Shown here: positions 17,729 to 27,472 of the stretch, piece by piece | How positions within the stretch are numbered: the stretch's first letter is position 1 | Layout of the letters: each line of letters begins with the position of its first letter | From: Rhodospirillales bacterium | Lineage (GTDB): Bacteria; Pseudomonadota; Alphaproteobacteria; Rhodospirillales; Defluviicoccaceae | Length of the DNA stretch: 64,000 nt | Reading direction: 5' to 3' | NCBI GenBank assembly: GCA_007695045.1 | Contig: REEP01000087.1 | Span: 83,618 to 147,617 of the forward strand | Translations under genes and position numbers: made by a program | The notes under the pieces: model-generated | The model's database searches: none | What the model saw: the letters and a program-made list of their open reading frames with translations, nothing else | Told to the model about the DNA's origin: nothing

Positions 17729-18490
17729 CTAGCAGGGAAATGGACGGCGTGGGGAGACAAAATGCGGATCCGCCCGGCCGAGGGCGGCCGCGACGATAAC
17801 ATCGACCAACACATCACTTCGCGGTGCCGCGGCCACGACCATGCGCGCGCAGCGCAACCCTGCCGCCGCATCCGCAACCGCCGGGCTCAGGCAGAACGCA
17901 ATCACACCGGCCAAGGCCGGTGCGAGCCCCGCCCGGTCGACCAGGTCCGCAAAGGTTCGCGCGGTACGGGCCGAGTACAGCACGACGCCGTCGATGGTGC
18001 CCGCGGACAGCGTTGCGATCGCTTCGGGTGGAAGCCCCCGCGCACGGCGGGCCTGGTACAGGATCTCCCGACGGACCGTGTAGCCGGCTGCATCCAGTGC
18101 ACCGGCCAGGTCGCCGGCGACGGCTGTCCCGGCCATGTGCACCAGCGTACCGGCCTCGGGATCCAGCTCGGCCGACACCCGGGCCGCGAGACTGACCACG
18201 TCCCCGCCGGCGACGTGCACCCGCGAAAAGCCGGCACGCCGGGCCTCCTCTGCCGTGGCCGGTCCCACCGCGTACACCGGCAGGTCACGGTGCGTCTCCC
18301 GACGTGCGAACGCGCGGACACCGTTGGCGCTCGTGGCCAGCAATGCCTGCACCCCGTCCAGGGCGACCGGCGGCCCGGCCAGGAAGACGATTTCCAGCAT
18401 CGGCGCGATCAGCGACCGGATCCCATGCCCGGCCAGGGCCCGGGCCAGTAACTCGGCGTCGTCCCGGGGGCGGGTGATGAGCACCCGCAT
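17729..18490 (-). CDS. hemD: uroporphyrinogen-III synthase
   Basis: A 253-residue HemD closing and inverting hydroxymethylbilane to uroporphyrinogen III in tetrapyrrole synthesis. The N-terminus MRVLITRPRDDAELLARAL is diagnostic. ALLATSANGVRAFARRE and VYAVGPATAEEARRAG are the first-domain signatures, and IDGVVLYSARTARTFADL is the second-domain counterpart. Its ATG overlaps the stop of hemC (TGATG), so translation is coupled. The family is poorly conserved overall, but synteny with hemC makes the call firm. Confidence 0.93.
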   Translation of the reverse strand: MRVLITRPRDDAELLARALAGHGIRSLIAPMLEIVFLAGPPVALDGVQALLATSANGVRAFARRETHRDLPVYAVGPATAEEARRAGFSRVHVAGGDVVSLAARVSAELDPEAGTLVHMAGTAVAGDLAGALDAAGYTVRREILYQARRARGLPPEAIATLSAGTIDGVVLYSARTARTFADLVDRAGLAPALAGVIAFCLSPAVADAAAGLRCARMVVAAAPRSDVLVDVIVAAALGRADPHFVSPRRPFPC

Positions 18491-19422
18491 CAGCCTGCCT
18501 CGGCCAGGAACCCGGGACCGGCGCGCCGCTTCAAGGCCTCACCCACGGCGTGCCCCAGGTCTTCCGGCTCTGCCGGGCGCCCGATCTGTGCATCCGCGAT
18601 CACATCGCTGCCGTCCGGCCGGGCAACCAGCCCGCGCAGATGCAAGAGGTGGCCGTCGGCTTCCGCCAAGCCGCCGATCGGGGTGCGGCATGACCCGTCC
18701 AGCACCGCCAGCATCGCCCGTTCGGCCCGGATGCAGGCATGCGACAGCGCATCATCGCAGGCCGCCAGCCGGGCCCGGGTGGCCTGATCGGCCTCGCGGC
18801 AGGTGACCGCGATCGCCCCCTGCCCCACCGCCGGCAGCATCTCCGCCGGATCGATCACCGCCGACGCGCCATCGGCGAGTCCGAGACGGCGAAGCCCGGC
18901 GAGAGCCAGGAAGGTCGCATCGACGGCACCGTCCTCAACTTGCGCGATCCGCCTGGCCACATTGCCCCTGAGGACCCGAATCCGCAGGTCGGGACGGTGC
19001 CGGAGCACCTGAGCCTGGCGGCGCAGGGACGCCGTGCCGACGGTGCCGCCTGGCGGCAGTTCCGCAATGGTGCGGGCCTGCCGGGCGATCAGCACGTCCC
19101 GCGGGTCCTCCCGCGGCAACACGGCGGCGAGCACGATGCCGTCCGGCAATTGCGTCGGCAGGTCCTTGCACGAATGCACGGCCGCGTCGATCTCACCCTC
19201 CAGAAGCGCGGTATCGATCTCCTTGGTGAACAGCCCTTTCCCGCCGACATCGGCGAGCGCTCGGTCGACGATGCGGTCGCCGCTGGTGACGATAGTGACC
19301 ACCGCCACGGCATCCGCTTCGGCCAACTCCGGCACGCGCTGGCTCAGCGCATCCTGCACCAGTGCACACTGGGCCAGGGCCAACGGGCTCTTGCGGGTGC
19401 CCAGGCGAAGCAATGCGGGCAT
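18490..19422 (-). CDS. hemC: hydroxymethylbilane synthase (porphobilinogen deaminase)
   Basis: A 310-residue HemC that polymerises four porphobilinogen units in heme and cobalamin synthesis. It starts MPALLRLGTRKSPLALAQ. VVTIVTSGDRIVDRALADVG, GLFTKEID and AVHSCKDLPT are classic segments, and the dipyrromethane cofactor Cys is at about residue 245 in LDGSCRTPIGG. The chosen ATG at 19422 gives the normal length; the upstream ATG at 19482 would add a non-family tail. It is first in the leftward hemC-hemD-mic60-hemY unit and divergent from tsaD, a gene pair also seen in other Alphaproteobacteria. Confidence 0.96.
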   Translation of the reverse strand: MPALLRLGTRKSPLALAQCALVQDALSQRVPELAEADAVAVVTIVTSGDRIVDRALADVGGKGLFTKEIDTALLEGEIDAAVHSCKDLPTQLPDGIVLAAVLPREDPRDVLIARQARTIAELPPGGTVGTASLRRQAQVLRHRPDLRIRVLRGNVARRIAQVEDGAVDATFLALAGLRRLGLADGASAVIDPAEMLPAVGQGAIAVTCREADQATRARLAACDDALSHACIRAERAMLAVLDGSCRTPIGGLAEADGHLLHLRGLVARPDGSDVIADAQIGRPAEPEDLGHAVGEALKRRAGPGFLAEAG

Positions 19423-19536
19423 GGAGGCTCCGGTGTCTCGGTCGTCCTGGTTGAAAACCTGTGCCGAGACTAATGTGGGCATGAACGGCAGGCAAACACG
19501 CAGCGCACCAACAACCATGACGGGACACACCACGCC
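19423..19536. promoter_or_regulatory. hemC/tsaD divergent promoter region
   Basis: 114 bases between two divergent start codons, so promoters for both units are expected here. I cannot pick out convincing -35/-10 boxes by eye. No operator-like palindrome is obvious. Confidence 0.4.
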
Positions 19537-20580
19537 ATGATCGTTCTCGGACTGGAGACCAGTTGCGACGAGACCGCCGCCGCGCTGGTGGACGACAGCC
19601 GCCGGATCCGGGCCGAGCGGCTGTTCTCCCAACTGGAAGCGCACCGGCCGTTCGGCGGTGTGGTGCCGGAAGTGGCGGCCCGCGCCCATCTGGAGATGTT
19701 GGACGGGCTGATCACCGAAGTGATGGACGAGGCCGGGCTGAATTTCACGGACCTCGACGGCGTCGCCGCCACCGCCGGCCCGGGCCTGATCGGCGGCCTG
19801 ATCGTCGGCGTGATGACGGGCAAGGCGATCTCGGCGGTCCACGCGAAGCCGTTCATCGCGGTCAACCACCTGGAGGCCCACGCGCTCACCCCTCGCCTCA
19901 CCGCAGGCATCGCCTTTCCTTACCTCGTTCTCCTGGTCTCCGGCGGCCACTGCCAGCTCTTGCTGGCGGAAGCAGTCGGCCGCTATCGCCGACTCGGCAC
20001 CACTCTGGACGATGCCTTGGGCGAAGCGTTCGACAAAGCGGCCAAGGCCGTGGGCCTCGGGTATCCCGGCGGGCCGGCGGTGGAGCGCTGGGCCCGTGCC
20101 GGCGATCCCGCACGCTTCCGCCTGCCCCGCCCGATGTTGGGCCGGCCGGACTGTCATTTCTCGTTTTCGGGTCTCAAGACGGCGGTGGTGCAGACCGTGG
20201 AGGCACTGCCGCCGGGTCCGCTCAGCGACACCGATCTCGCCGACCTCTGCGCCAGCTTTCAGGCGGCGGCGGGCGACTCCCTGGTGGACCGGACTCGCGC
20301 CGCCATCGGCATGGTGGCAGCCCGCACCCTGGTGGTGGTCGGAGGCGTCGCCGCCAACAGCTACCTCCGCGGCCGGCTCCAGGCACTGAGCGAAAGCCTT
20401 GGGGTGCGCCTGGTGGCCCCGCCCCAGCGCCTGTGCACCGACAACGGCGCGATGATCGCCTGGGCCGGGATCGAACGCCTCCGCCTCGGCCTGACCGACG
20501 CGCTGGACGTGGCCCCACGGCCCCGCTGGCCGCTGGACCCGGAAGCCGAGCCGGTCGCCTTCGCCGGGGTGAAGGCCTGA
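19537..20580 (+). CDS. tsaD: tRNA N6-threonylcarbamoyladenosine transferase TsaD
   Basis: A 347-residue ASKHA-fold enzyme that transfers the threonylcarbamoyl group to A37 of ANN-decoding tRNAs, working with TsaB and TsaE. It starts [17 protein letters not shown]. The metal-binding HLEAH (His 111 and 115), [30 protein letters not shown] and [12 protein letters not shown] are all present. Length and motifs are complete. It is divergent from hemC; the gene after it, on the other strand, is unrelated. Confidence 0.97.
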   Translation: MIVLGLETSCDETAAALVDDSRRIRAERLFSQLEAHRPFGGVVPEVAARAHLEMLDGLITEVMDEAGLNFTDLDGVAATAGPGLIGGLIVGVMTGKAISAVHAKPFIAVNHLEAHALTPRLTAGIAFPYLVLLVSGGHCQLLLAEAVGRYRRLGTTLDDALGEAFDKAAKAVGLGYPGGPAVERWARAGDPARFRLPRPMLGRPDCHFSFSGLKTAVVQTVEALPPGPLSDTDLADLCASFQAAAGDSLVDRTRAAIGMVAARTLVVVGGVAANSYLRGRLQALSESLGVRLVAPPQRLCTDNGAMIAWAGIERLRLGLTDALDVAPRPRWPLDPEAEPVAFAGVKA

Positions 20581-20595
20581 GCGTCACGCCCCGGT

Positions 20596-21150
20596 TCAGG
20601 GCAGACCCACGAGGTACAGCGCAAACACGGCCATGGCGATGGCCAAGGCGATCCACATTGGGACGGGCAACAGCCGGGTGGCTGCCGGCACTGCCGGCGC
20701 CGCCGCTTGCGGTTCGGTCAGGGCGACGTTGAGGTTGCTGAAGAAGGTGTCGGCCATCTGGCGCGCGGCCTGGTCCACTACGCGGCCGCCCATCTGGGCG
20801 AGCTTGCCGCCCACCGTGGCATCGACGGTGTAGTGGAGGCAGGTCGCTCCATCGACGGGTTCCAGTCGGACGTCGGCGCCGCCGCGCACGAAGCCGGCGG
20901 CGCCCCCCTGCCCTTCGCCGCTGATGCGGTAGCGGTGCGGCGGCTCCATGTCGGACAAGGTGATCTTGCCCTTGAATCGAGCCTGTACCGGCCCGACCCG
21001 GACGGCCGCTGCCGCCTGGAATGCCGTATCGCTCAGCTTTTCCAGCGTTTCACAGCCGGGAATGCAGCCTTTCAGGATGTCCGGATCGTTGAGCGCGGCC
21101 CACACCGCCGCCGGCGGCCGGGCGATCCGCTGCTCACCTTGCATGCGCAT
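20596..21150 (-). CDS. CoxG-like SRPBCC domain protein with C-terminal membrane anchor
   Basis: A 184-residue protein. The first about 145 residues are a CoxG/SRPBCC domain: QRIARPPAAVWAALNDPDIL, GCIPGCETLEKL, FKGKITLSDMEPPHRYRI and DQAARQMADTFF. A Pro/Ala-rich linker leads to a C-terminal transmembrane helix (LLPVPMWIALAIAMAVFALY), as in CoxG proteins that recruit CO dehydrogenase to the membrane. No coxSML genes are in this window, so a role with another molybdenum hydroxylase or a lipid-binding role is equally possible. It converges on tsaD, 15 bases between stops. Confidence 0.85.
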   Translation of the reverse strand: MRMQGEQRIARPPAAVWAALNDPDILKGCIPGCETLEKLSDTAFQAAAAVRVGPVQARFKGKITLSDMEPPHRYRISGEGQGGAAGFVRGGADVRLEPVDGATCLHYTVDATVGGKLAQMGGRVVDQAARQMADTFFSNLNVALTEPQAAAPAVPAATRLLPVPMWIALAIAMAVFALYLVGLP

Positions 21151-21258
21151 CGACGGTGTCCCCTTCCCATTGGCGACGGCGGCGGTATCTTACCGGCGGG
21201 AACCTGAAGCCAACAAGCCGATGCCCTTGGCGTGGCGCCGCAAGCGAGGACGACATCC

Positions 21259-21552
21259 ATGACCGGCAAGCCCGACGATCCCACCGTCGCCGCCCTGGAA
21301 CGGGACCTGGCCAAGGCCGAAGCGGCTCTGGCCGCCTCGGGGAGCGGCTCGCTGGCCAACCTGGAATGCCGGCTGGCCGACCTGCAGCAGCGCTACCTGG
21401 CGACACCGGCCCGAAGCCTGGAGGACCTTGAAAGCCGCCTCCGCGTCATCCGGGAGGTTGTGGCCGGCATGGGAGAGGCCGGTTACCTGCTCCATCTGGT
21501 GGACGCCGCCCTGACGGACGTCCGTGCCTTGAGGGACCGCGATGAAGGGTGA
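21259..21552 (+). CDS. small hypothetical protein, helical
   Basis: A 97-residue product with AGCGAGGA just before the ATG. It looks largely helical and amphipathic (TVAALERDLAKAEAALAA, LANLECRLADLQQRYL, LEDLESRLRVIREVV), consistent with a short coiled coil. There is no signal peptide or membrane helix. I do not recognise the family. The good ribosome binding site and GC-rich codon pattern support a real gene. It lies 75 bases before the permease gene and could share its transcript. Confidence 0.6.
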   Translation: MTGKPDDPTVAALERDLAKAEAALAASGSGSLANLECRLADLQQRYLATPARSLEDLESRLRVIREVVAGMGEAGYLLHLVDAALTDVRALRDRDEG

Positions 21553-21627
21553 TCCGCCGCGCGTCCGGCCCGCCCGTCACCGCCCGACGCGGCCAACCCG
21601 ACCGATCCATCCGTCCGTGACCGCGCC

Positions 21628-22476
21628 GTGATCGAAGCCCTCGGCGCCGATCTCGAAGTGGCGCTCCTCCTGTTCGCCGCCGCCATCGGCACCGGCCTAG
21701 CTGCCGGGGTTCTCGCCGGGCTGCTGGGGGTGGGCGGTGGCATCGTCATCGTCCCGATGTTGTACTGGCTGTTGCCGGTAGCCGGGGTTGACGAGAGCGT
21801 GCGCATGCATCTCGCCGTCGGCACCTCGCTCGCAACCATCATTCCCACCGCCATAGTATCCGCTTTGGCGCACCGGCGCCGCGGCGCGGTGGATATCGAT
21901 CTGCTCCGCACCTACGCCCCCGGTATCGTCGTCGGGGTGCTGATCGGGGCCGCGTTCGGGGTGCGCGCCGGCGGGTCGGTGCTGACCCTGATTTTCGCCA
22001 CCGTGGCCCTGGTGATCGCGGCCGACATGGCGTTGCGCCGCAATCAGGTGCAGGTGGCACCACGGCCCGTGCGCGGACTCGCCGCCCAGGGCATCGGTGC
22101 TGTCATTGGTGCGGTCTCGGCGGTCATGGGGATCGGCGGCGGGACGTTGAGCGTGCCGGCCTTCACCTTGATGGGTGTGCCCGTGCACCGGGCGGTCGGC
22201 ACCGCCGCCGCCATCGGCCTGATCATCGCCATACCCGGTGCGATCGGCTTCATGCTGGGCGGACTCGACGATCCGCACCTGCCGCCCGGCAGCGTCGGCT
22301 ATGTCAACCTGCTCGCCTTCCTGGCCATCGTGCCGGCAACCATGCTGGCGGCACCCCATGGCGTCCGCCTGGCCCATGCCATCTCGCCCAAGGCCCTGCG
22401 CCTCGCCTTCGCCTTCTTCCTGTTGGTCACGGCGCTCAGGATGTTCCAGAACACGCTGGTCGGAGGCGGCGGATGA
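21628..22476 (+). CDS. TSUP/TauE-SafE family permease
   Basis: A 282-residue inner-membrane protein with about eight transmembrane helices and two family repeats. Each repeat has the glycine-rich loop typical of TauE/SafE proteins: LLGVGGGIVIVPMLYWLL near residue 31 and VMGIGGGTLSVPAFTLMGV near 168, followed by HRAVGTAAAIGL. Family members export sulfite, sulfoacetate or other small organosulfur anions, but most are uncharacterised. The start is a GTG. The stop overlaps the next ATG by four bases (ATGA), so the two genes are coupled. Confidence 0.9.
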   Translation: MIEALGADLEVALLLFAAAIGTGLAAGVLAGLLGVGGGIVIVPMLYWLLPVAGVDESVRMHLAVGTSLATIIPTAIVSALAHRRRGAVDIDLLRTYAPGIVVGVLIGAAFGVRAGGSVLTLIFATVALVIAADMALRRNQVQVAPRPVRGLAAQGIGAVIGAVSAVMGIGGGTLSVPAFTLMGVPVHRAVGTAAAIGLIIAIPGAIGFMLGGLDDPHLPPGSVGYVNLLAFLAIVPATMLAAPHGVRLAHAISPKALRLAFAFFLLVTALRMFQNTLVGGGG

Positions 22477-23327
22477 CGGCCACTTCGACACCGTCGCGAG
22501 CGATGCGTCGGCTATCCATGGGGCTCGCCACCCTGTTCGGCCTGTCCCGCCAGGGTTTTTTCATTCCCTACCGCCACGCGGCGGACCGCGCACGGACGCA
22601 ACCAGCCTACGCCGCCCTGGAGCACCATCTGCGCGATGCGGAAGCGGACTTCCTCGATCTGCTCGCCGGTATCGACGACGTTGCCGACAGCCTGATGCGG
22701 ATCGGCCAGGATCCGCCGCCGGCACCGCGCTGGACCCAGGACTGGTTCCCCGGCCTGGATGCCGCCGCCCTCTACACCGTGGTGCGGCGGCTCCAACCTG
22801 CCCGGGTGGTCGAGGTGGGCGCCGGCCATTCCACCCGCTTCCTCGCCCAGGCTGCCGCCGACGGCAGTTTGCCGGTCCACATCACCACCATCGATCCAAC
22901 GCCGCGTGCGGTGCTGCACGGTCTGGAGGTGGACTTGGTCCCGGCCACGCTGGAGCGGGCGGGGATGATGCCGTTCGCGCGACTGTCCGCGGGCGACGTG
23001 CTCAGCATCGATTCGAGCCACGTGTTGATGCCGGGCACGGACGTCGACATCCTCTTGAACCGCGTCCTGCCGGATCTGCCCGCCGGTGTTCTGATCCACA
23101 TCCACGACATCTTCCTGCCCGACGATTATCCCGCCGACTGGGCCTGGCGAGGCTACAACGAACAGCTGGCCGTCGCCGCCCTGATCCAGGGAGGCCGCTA
23201 TCGTGTCCTGTGGTCCAGCCACTACGTCCGCACCCGGCTGGCGTCGGCGCTCCGGGATACGGTGATGTCGCGCCTGCCCCTGCCGCCCGGCGCCCGCGAA
23301 TCGAGCCTGTGGCTGGAGAAAGAGTGA
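22473..23327 (+). CDS. class I SAM methyltransferase-like protein
   Basis: A 284-residue soluble protein. VVEVGAGHSTRFLAQAA (about residues 110-126) is a motif-I-like SAM-binding loop. THITTIDPT-like and GVLIHIHDIFLPDDYP segments match methyltransferase-24-type proteins of alphaproteobacterial genomes. The HIHDIF segment resembles the metal-binding part of O-methyltransferases. The substrate is unknown. It is translationally coupled to the TauE/SafE permease gene and converges on the ABC permease gene. Confidence 0.75.
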   Translation: MTATSTPSRAMRRLSMGLATLFGLSRQGFFIPYRHAADRARTQPAYAALEHHLRDAEADFLDLLAGIDDVADSLMRIGQDPPPAPRWTQDWFPGLDAAALYTVVRRLQPARVVEVGAGHSTRFLAQAAADGSLPVHITTIDPTPRAVLHGLEVDLVPATLERAGMMPFARLSAGDVLSIDSSHVLMPGTDVDILLNRVLPDLPAGVLIHIHDIFLPDDYPADWAWRGYNEQLAVAALIQGGRYRVLWSSHYVRTRLASALRDTVMSRLPLPPGARESSLWLEKE

Positions 23328-23354
23328 CCAATACACCCCGCTCACTCATGTCAC

Positions 23355-24512
23355 TCACTCATACGGATCGGCGGCATCGCGGAGGCCGTCGCCCAGGAAG
23401 TTGAAGGCCAGCACCGTGACGATCACCGGCAGCATCGGCATCAGCAGCCAGGGATACAGCGCCACCGCCTCGATGTTCTGCGCCTCCGTCAGCAGCACCC
23501 CCCAGCTGGTGATCGGCGGTCGCAGGCCGAGACCGAGGAAGCTCAACGCGGTCTCGCCCAGGATCATCGCCGGGATCGACAGCGTCGCCGACGCGATCAG
23601 ATGGCTCATGAAGTTTGGCAGCAGGTGGCGGCCGATGATCCGGGACGGCCTCGCCCCCATCAGCCGGGCCGCTTGGCAGAAATCCTCCTCCCGCAGCGCC
23701 AGCAGCTTGGACCGCACCGCCCGGGCCAGGCCCGGCCAGTCCAGCAGGCCCAGGATCACCGTGATCCCGAGATAGATCAGGATCGGGCTCCAGGTGATCG
23801 GCAGCGCCGCCGACAGCGCCATCCACAGCGGCAGTTCCGGCACCGAGCGGATGATCTCGATCAGCCGCTGTACCACGTTGTCCACCCAGCCGCCGAAGAA
23901 ACCGGCCAGTCCGCCCACGGTGATGCCGATCAGGAAGCTGATGGTGATGCCGAGCAGGCCGACGGTGAGCGAGATACGCCCGCCGTAGAGCAGCCGCGAC
24001 GCCATGTCGCGCCCCAGCCGGTCGGTGCCGAGCAGGAACAGGGTGCCGTCCTTTGCCGGGCAGACCAAATGCAGGTCACCCGGAACCAGCCCCCAGAACT
24101 GATACGGATCACCGCGGCAGAAGAACCGCAGCCGCTGCACGTCGGTGCGGTCGACCACATACTCCCGCTTCAGGGTTTCCAGGTTGAGCTCGAACCTGAG
24201 GCCATAGACGAACGGCCCGATCAGTTGGCCGTCATGGACCAGCCGCACCATCTGCGGCGGGGCGTAGATGTAGCCGGTGTTGCGGGTATGCAGTTCGTAC
24301 GGCGCCAGGAACTCCACCACCACGATGGCGAGGTAGGAGAGCAGCAGCACGATGCCGGAGATCAGCGCCAGCCGGTGCCGCTTGAACCGCCACCAGATCA
24401 GCTTCCACTGCGACGCGAGGTAGTAGCGCTCCTGCTCCGGGGTCAGCCGCTCGACCGCCTGGACGTCGAACGGGTCGGGGTTGACGTAATGCGGCAGCCG
24501 GTCCGCCATCAT
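23355..24512 (-). CDS. peptide-type ABC transporter permease (OppC/DppC-like)
   Basis: A 385-residue inner-membrane permease. The start at 24512 (ATGATG) overlaps the stop of the upstream permease in ATGA style. TM1 is at about residues 45-68 and is followed by a periplasmic insert of about 100 residues, then the BPD_transp_1 core. The core has LLYGGRISLTVGLLGITISF, the EAA-loop region AVRSKLLALREEDFCQAARLM and SFLGLGLRPPITSWG. It is the last gene of the leftward transporter unit and pairs with the OppB-like permease. The cargo may be a peptide or other oligomer. Confidence 0.93.
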   Translation of the reverse strand: MMADRLPHYVNPDPFDVQAVERLTPEQERYYLASQWKLIWWRFKRHRLALISGIVLLLSYLAIVVVEFLAPYELHTRNTGYIYAPPQMVRLVHDGQLIGPFVYGLRFELNLETLKREYVVDRTDVQRLRFFCRGDPYQFWGLVPGDLHLVCPAKDGTLFLLGTDRLGRDMASRLLYGGRISLTVGLLGITISFLIGITVGGLAGFFGGWVDNVVQRLIEIIRSVPELPLWMALSAALPITWSPILIYLGITVILGLLDWPGLARAVRSKLLALREEDFCQAARLMGARPSRIIGRHLLPNFMSHLIASATLSIPAMILGETALSFLGLGLRPPITSWGVLLTEAQNIEAVALYPWLLMPMLPVIVTVLAFNFLGDGLRDAADPYE

Positions 24513-25504
24513 CCCGCCTTCCCGTGCATGCGAATGCGCGGGTCCAGCACCGCCAGCAGCACGTCCGAGAGGAACATTCCCACCACCGTCAGCACCGCGA
24601 GAAACATCAGGAACGAGCCGGCGAGGTACATGTCCTGGCTCTGCAGCGCCGAGAGCAGCATCGGCCCGGTGGTTTGCAAAGACATCACCGCCGACACGAT
24701 GACCGAGCCGGAGACGACCTGCGGCAGCAGGTTGCCGATGTCGGCGACGAAGGGGTTGAGCGCCATCCTGAGGGGATAGCGCACCAGCAGCCGCCCTGGC
24801 GGCAGCCCCTTGGCCCGCCCGGTGACCACATACTGCTTCTGAAGCTCGTCCAGCAGGTTGGCGCGGAGCCTCCGGATCATCCCGGCGGTGCCCGAGGTGC
24901 CGATCACGATCACCGGGATCCACAGGTGGGCCAGCACCGACATCGCCTTGTCGACGCTCCACGGCTGATCGATGAACTCCTCCGCCATCAGGGTGCCGAT
25001 GGAGGTGCCGAACCACACGTTGGCCAGGTACATCATGATCAGGGCCAGGAGGAAATTTGGCGTGGCGAGGCCGAGAAAGCCCAGGAAGGTGAGTCCGTGG
25101 TCGCCCCAGCTATACTGGTGGGTGGCCGAATAGACGCCGATGGGGAAGGCGACGATGTAGATAAACAGCACCGTCGAGAAGTTGAGCACCAGCGACAGCA
25201 GCAGCCGGTCGCCCACCACCTCGCTCACCGGCCGGCTGTACTCGAACGAATAGCCGAGGTCCCCCTGGACCAGCCCGAACACCCAGACGGCGTACTGCTC
25301 GATCATCGGCCGGTCCAGGCCGTACTGCTGGCGCAGGAACTCGATCCGTTCCCGCGCCACGATCTCGCCCTGGGCCTCCAGCTGGGCGATGTAGCTGGTG
25401 AGATAGTCTCCTGGCGGCAGCTGGATAATCACAAAGACGAGGGCGCTGATGACGAGCAGCGTCAGCAGCATCGTCAGCACCCGCCGCGCTAGGTAGACCA
25501 GCAT
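24509..25504 (-). CDS. peptide-type ABC transporter permease (OppB/DppB-like)
   Basis: A 331-residue permease beginning MLVYLARRVLTMLLTLLVIS, the standard OppB N-terminus, followed by IIQLPPGDYLTSYI. It has six hydrophobic segments. The coupling loop reads RRLRANLLDELQKQYVVTGRAKGLP, which contacts the ATPase subunit. It lies five bases after the binding-protein gene and overlaps the OppC-like gene. Family membership is clear; substrate specificity is set mainly by the binding protein. Confidence 0.94.
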   Translation of the reverse strand: MLVYLARRVLTMLLTLLVISALVFVIIQLPPGDYLTSYIAQLEAQGEIVARERIEFLRQQYGLDRPMIEQYAVWVFGLVQGDLGYSFEYSRPVSEVVGDRLLLSLVLNFSTVLFIYIVAFPIGVYSATHQYSWGDHGLTFLGFLGLATPNFLLALIMMYLANVWFGTSIGTLMAEEFIDQPWSVDKAMSVLAHLWIPVIVIGTSGTAGMIRRLRANLLDELQKQYVVTGRAKGLPPGRLLVRYPLRMALNPFVADIGNLLPQVVSGSVIVSAVMSLQTTGPMLLSALQSQDMYLAGSFLMFLAVLTVVGMFLSDVLLAVLDPRIRMHGKAG

Positions 25505-25509
25505 GGTCG

Positions 25510-27453
25510 TCAGTCGGCCCGGGCGGTAGCCGCGTCCACGAACCAGAACGTATCGGGCTGGTGTACGCCGAAGTGGGCTCCCGGCTCCCAGTTATAGACA
25601 GCCTCCGCCGGCACGTTACGCAAGCGGTTGCTGATCACCACCGGCTGCGGCACGCCGCGGACGATACCGATGGTGAACACTTGCTCGGCATGGATGTCCA
25701 GCATCCGTTCCCAGATCTCGGTTTTCTCCGCAACGTCGGTGGTTTGCTTCCAACGCTCGTACAGGTCGACGAGCTCGATCACGGGCTCGAGGTCAATGGG
25801 CTCGCCACCCTGGCCGCGGCTTTCTCGGTACAGACCCCATTGCGGCCAGTGCAGTTGCACCTGATGCGTCGGCACCAGTTCACGCGGCGACATCTCGGGC
25901 GTGGGGATGCCGTTCTCCAGGCCCTTCCAGATGGTCATCACGCTGGAGCCGGCGAACACGCGGTTACGGAACACTTCCCGCTGAAGCGGCGTGATGTGCA
26001 GCTTGACCCCGATTTCGTTCCAGGAGTCCCGGATCAGTTGCAGGATATCCACCTCGGTGACGTCCTCGCCGGCGGTCTCCACGATCAGTTCCAGCGGCCG
26101 GCCGTTGGGCAACCGGCGCACCCCCTGGCGGTCCCGCTCGGTCAAGCCCATGCCGTCCAGCAGCCGGTTCGCCTCGGGAATGTCGAGCGTCGCCCAGGCG
26201 GTCGCCAGGTCCGGCCTGAACAGCGGGCTTTGCGGTAGTACCGTGTTGGCGCCCTCCTCGGCCAAGCCGAAGTAGATGGTGTGGTTGATTTCGGCCCGGT
26301 CGATGGCGAGCGACAGCGCTCGCCGGAAATCCGGGTTGCGCACCACCTCCCGCCACGTCGCATCGGATACATTCAAGTTGGGATAGAGAGCCTTCTCCGC
26401 GCCGGCCGCGGAAGCCCACAAGCGTACCTGGAAATCGTGCCGGCGCTCGCCCTGTTTCAGCACCGCGAAGTTCTCGAAGCCGAGGCCGCGGGCCTGAAGA
26501 TCGGTCTCCCCGGCGGCCGCCTTGGCCGGGATCAGCTGTGCATTGGTGATGTTCAGAATCACCTCATCGACGTACGGCAGCTGGCGTCCGTCGGGGTCGA
26601 CCCGATGATAGTACGGGTTGCGCCGAAATATGAAACGGGTCGAGGGCGGATCCGTAACCAAGACCCAAGGCTGCAAAGACGGCAGGTTCGGGTTCTCGTT
26701 GTTGTACTGTTGGGCATGGCGATAGTGCAAAGCTGCCCAATTACGTTGCCCAGCCTTTTCCACCCGCTCGGCCAACTCAGCCTCGTCGGCATAGTCCGCA
26801 TGGAACTGCTTCAGGTAATGTGATGGCAGATGCAGATATTCCGGCCGAGCCCCGGCCAGGGTCGGCAGCAGCGCCGTGTTCGGCTGGCTCCAGGAATAGC
26901 GCACGGTGGTTTCGTCCAGCATCTCGAACCGACCGGGCTCGCCGTCGACGATGAGGAACTGCGGCAAGCCGCCCGGTGAGGTTTCCGGGTTGTTGAGCAC
27001 GTCCTCCCAGACATAGCGGAAGTCCTCGGCCGTGAAGGGGTGGCCGTCCGACCAGCGATGGCCCTTGCGCAGGTGAAAGGTGAAGATGCGCCCTTCCTCG
27101 ACCTCGATCCGTTCCAGGATGTCGGGGACAAGCTCCCAGTCGGGCGTATACGAAGCCAGGCGCGCGTAGCCGTAGACGACCATCATCCGGGTATCCCGCG
27201 CTCTCCCCATCAACGTGCGCAGCGTGCCTCCGTGCTGCCCCACCTCCTTGCCCTGCGCCGCCAGGTCGACGACCTGCGGTGTCTGGGGCAGCCGTTCGGC
27301 CACGGGCGGCAACGTGCCCGCGCTCACCTCGGCCTCCAGCGCCGGCGGCTCGATAAAGGCCGAGACCGGTTGCGCCAGAGCGACGGCAGCAACCGATACG
27401 GCCGTGAGGCCGACCCATCGCAAGAGCGTTCTTCTGACAACTGACGCGGTCAT
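25510..27453 (-). CDS. peptide/oligomer ABC transporter substrate-binding protein
   Basis: A 647-residue periplasmic binding protein (SBP_bac_5 type). The ATG at 27453 follows AGGGGAGG and opens a signal peptide of about 32 residues (RR pair, hydrophobic core, then QPVSA). The mature protein has the family's FTFHLRKGHRWSDGHPFTAED segment near residue 135 and many Trp/Tyr residues in the cleft region. It is longer than typical OppA (about 540). It therefore resembles the long binding proteins that take large or modified oligomers. Gene order places it between the double ATPase and the permeases. Confidence 0.9.
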   Translation of the reverse strand: MTASVVRRTLLRWVGLTAVSVAAVALAQPVSAFIEPPALEAEVSAGTLPPVAERLPQTPQVVDLAAQGKEVGQHGGTLRTLMGRARDTRMMVVYGYARLASYTPDWELVPDILERIEVEEGRIFTFHLRKGHRWSDGHPFTAEDFRYVWEDVLNNPETSPGGLPQFLIVDGEPGRFEMLDETTVRYSWSQPNTALLPTLAGARPEYLHLPSHYLKQFHADYADEAELAERVEKAGQRNWAALHYRHAQQYNNENPNLPSLQPWVLVTDPPSTRFIFRRNPYYHRVDPDGRQLPYVDEVILNITNAQLIPAKAAAGETDLQARGLGFENFAVLKQGERRHDFQVRLWASAAGAEKALYPNLNVSDATWREVVRNPDFRRALSLAIDRAEINHTIYFGLAEEGANTVLPQSPLFRPDLATAWATLDIPEANRLLDGMGLTERDRQGVRRLPNGRPLELIVETAGEDVTEVDILQLIRDSWNEIGVKLHITPLQREVFRNRVFAGSSVMTIWKGLENGIPTPEMSPRELVPTHQVQLHWPQWGLYRESRGQGGEPIDLEPVIELVDLYERWKQTTDVAEKTEIWERMLDIHAEQVFTIGIVRGVPQPVVISNRLRNVPAEAVYNWEPGAHFGVHQPDTFWFVDAATARAD

Positions 27454-27472
27454 CGTGCTGAACCTCCCCTTT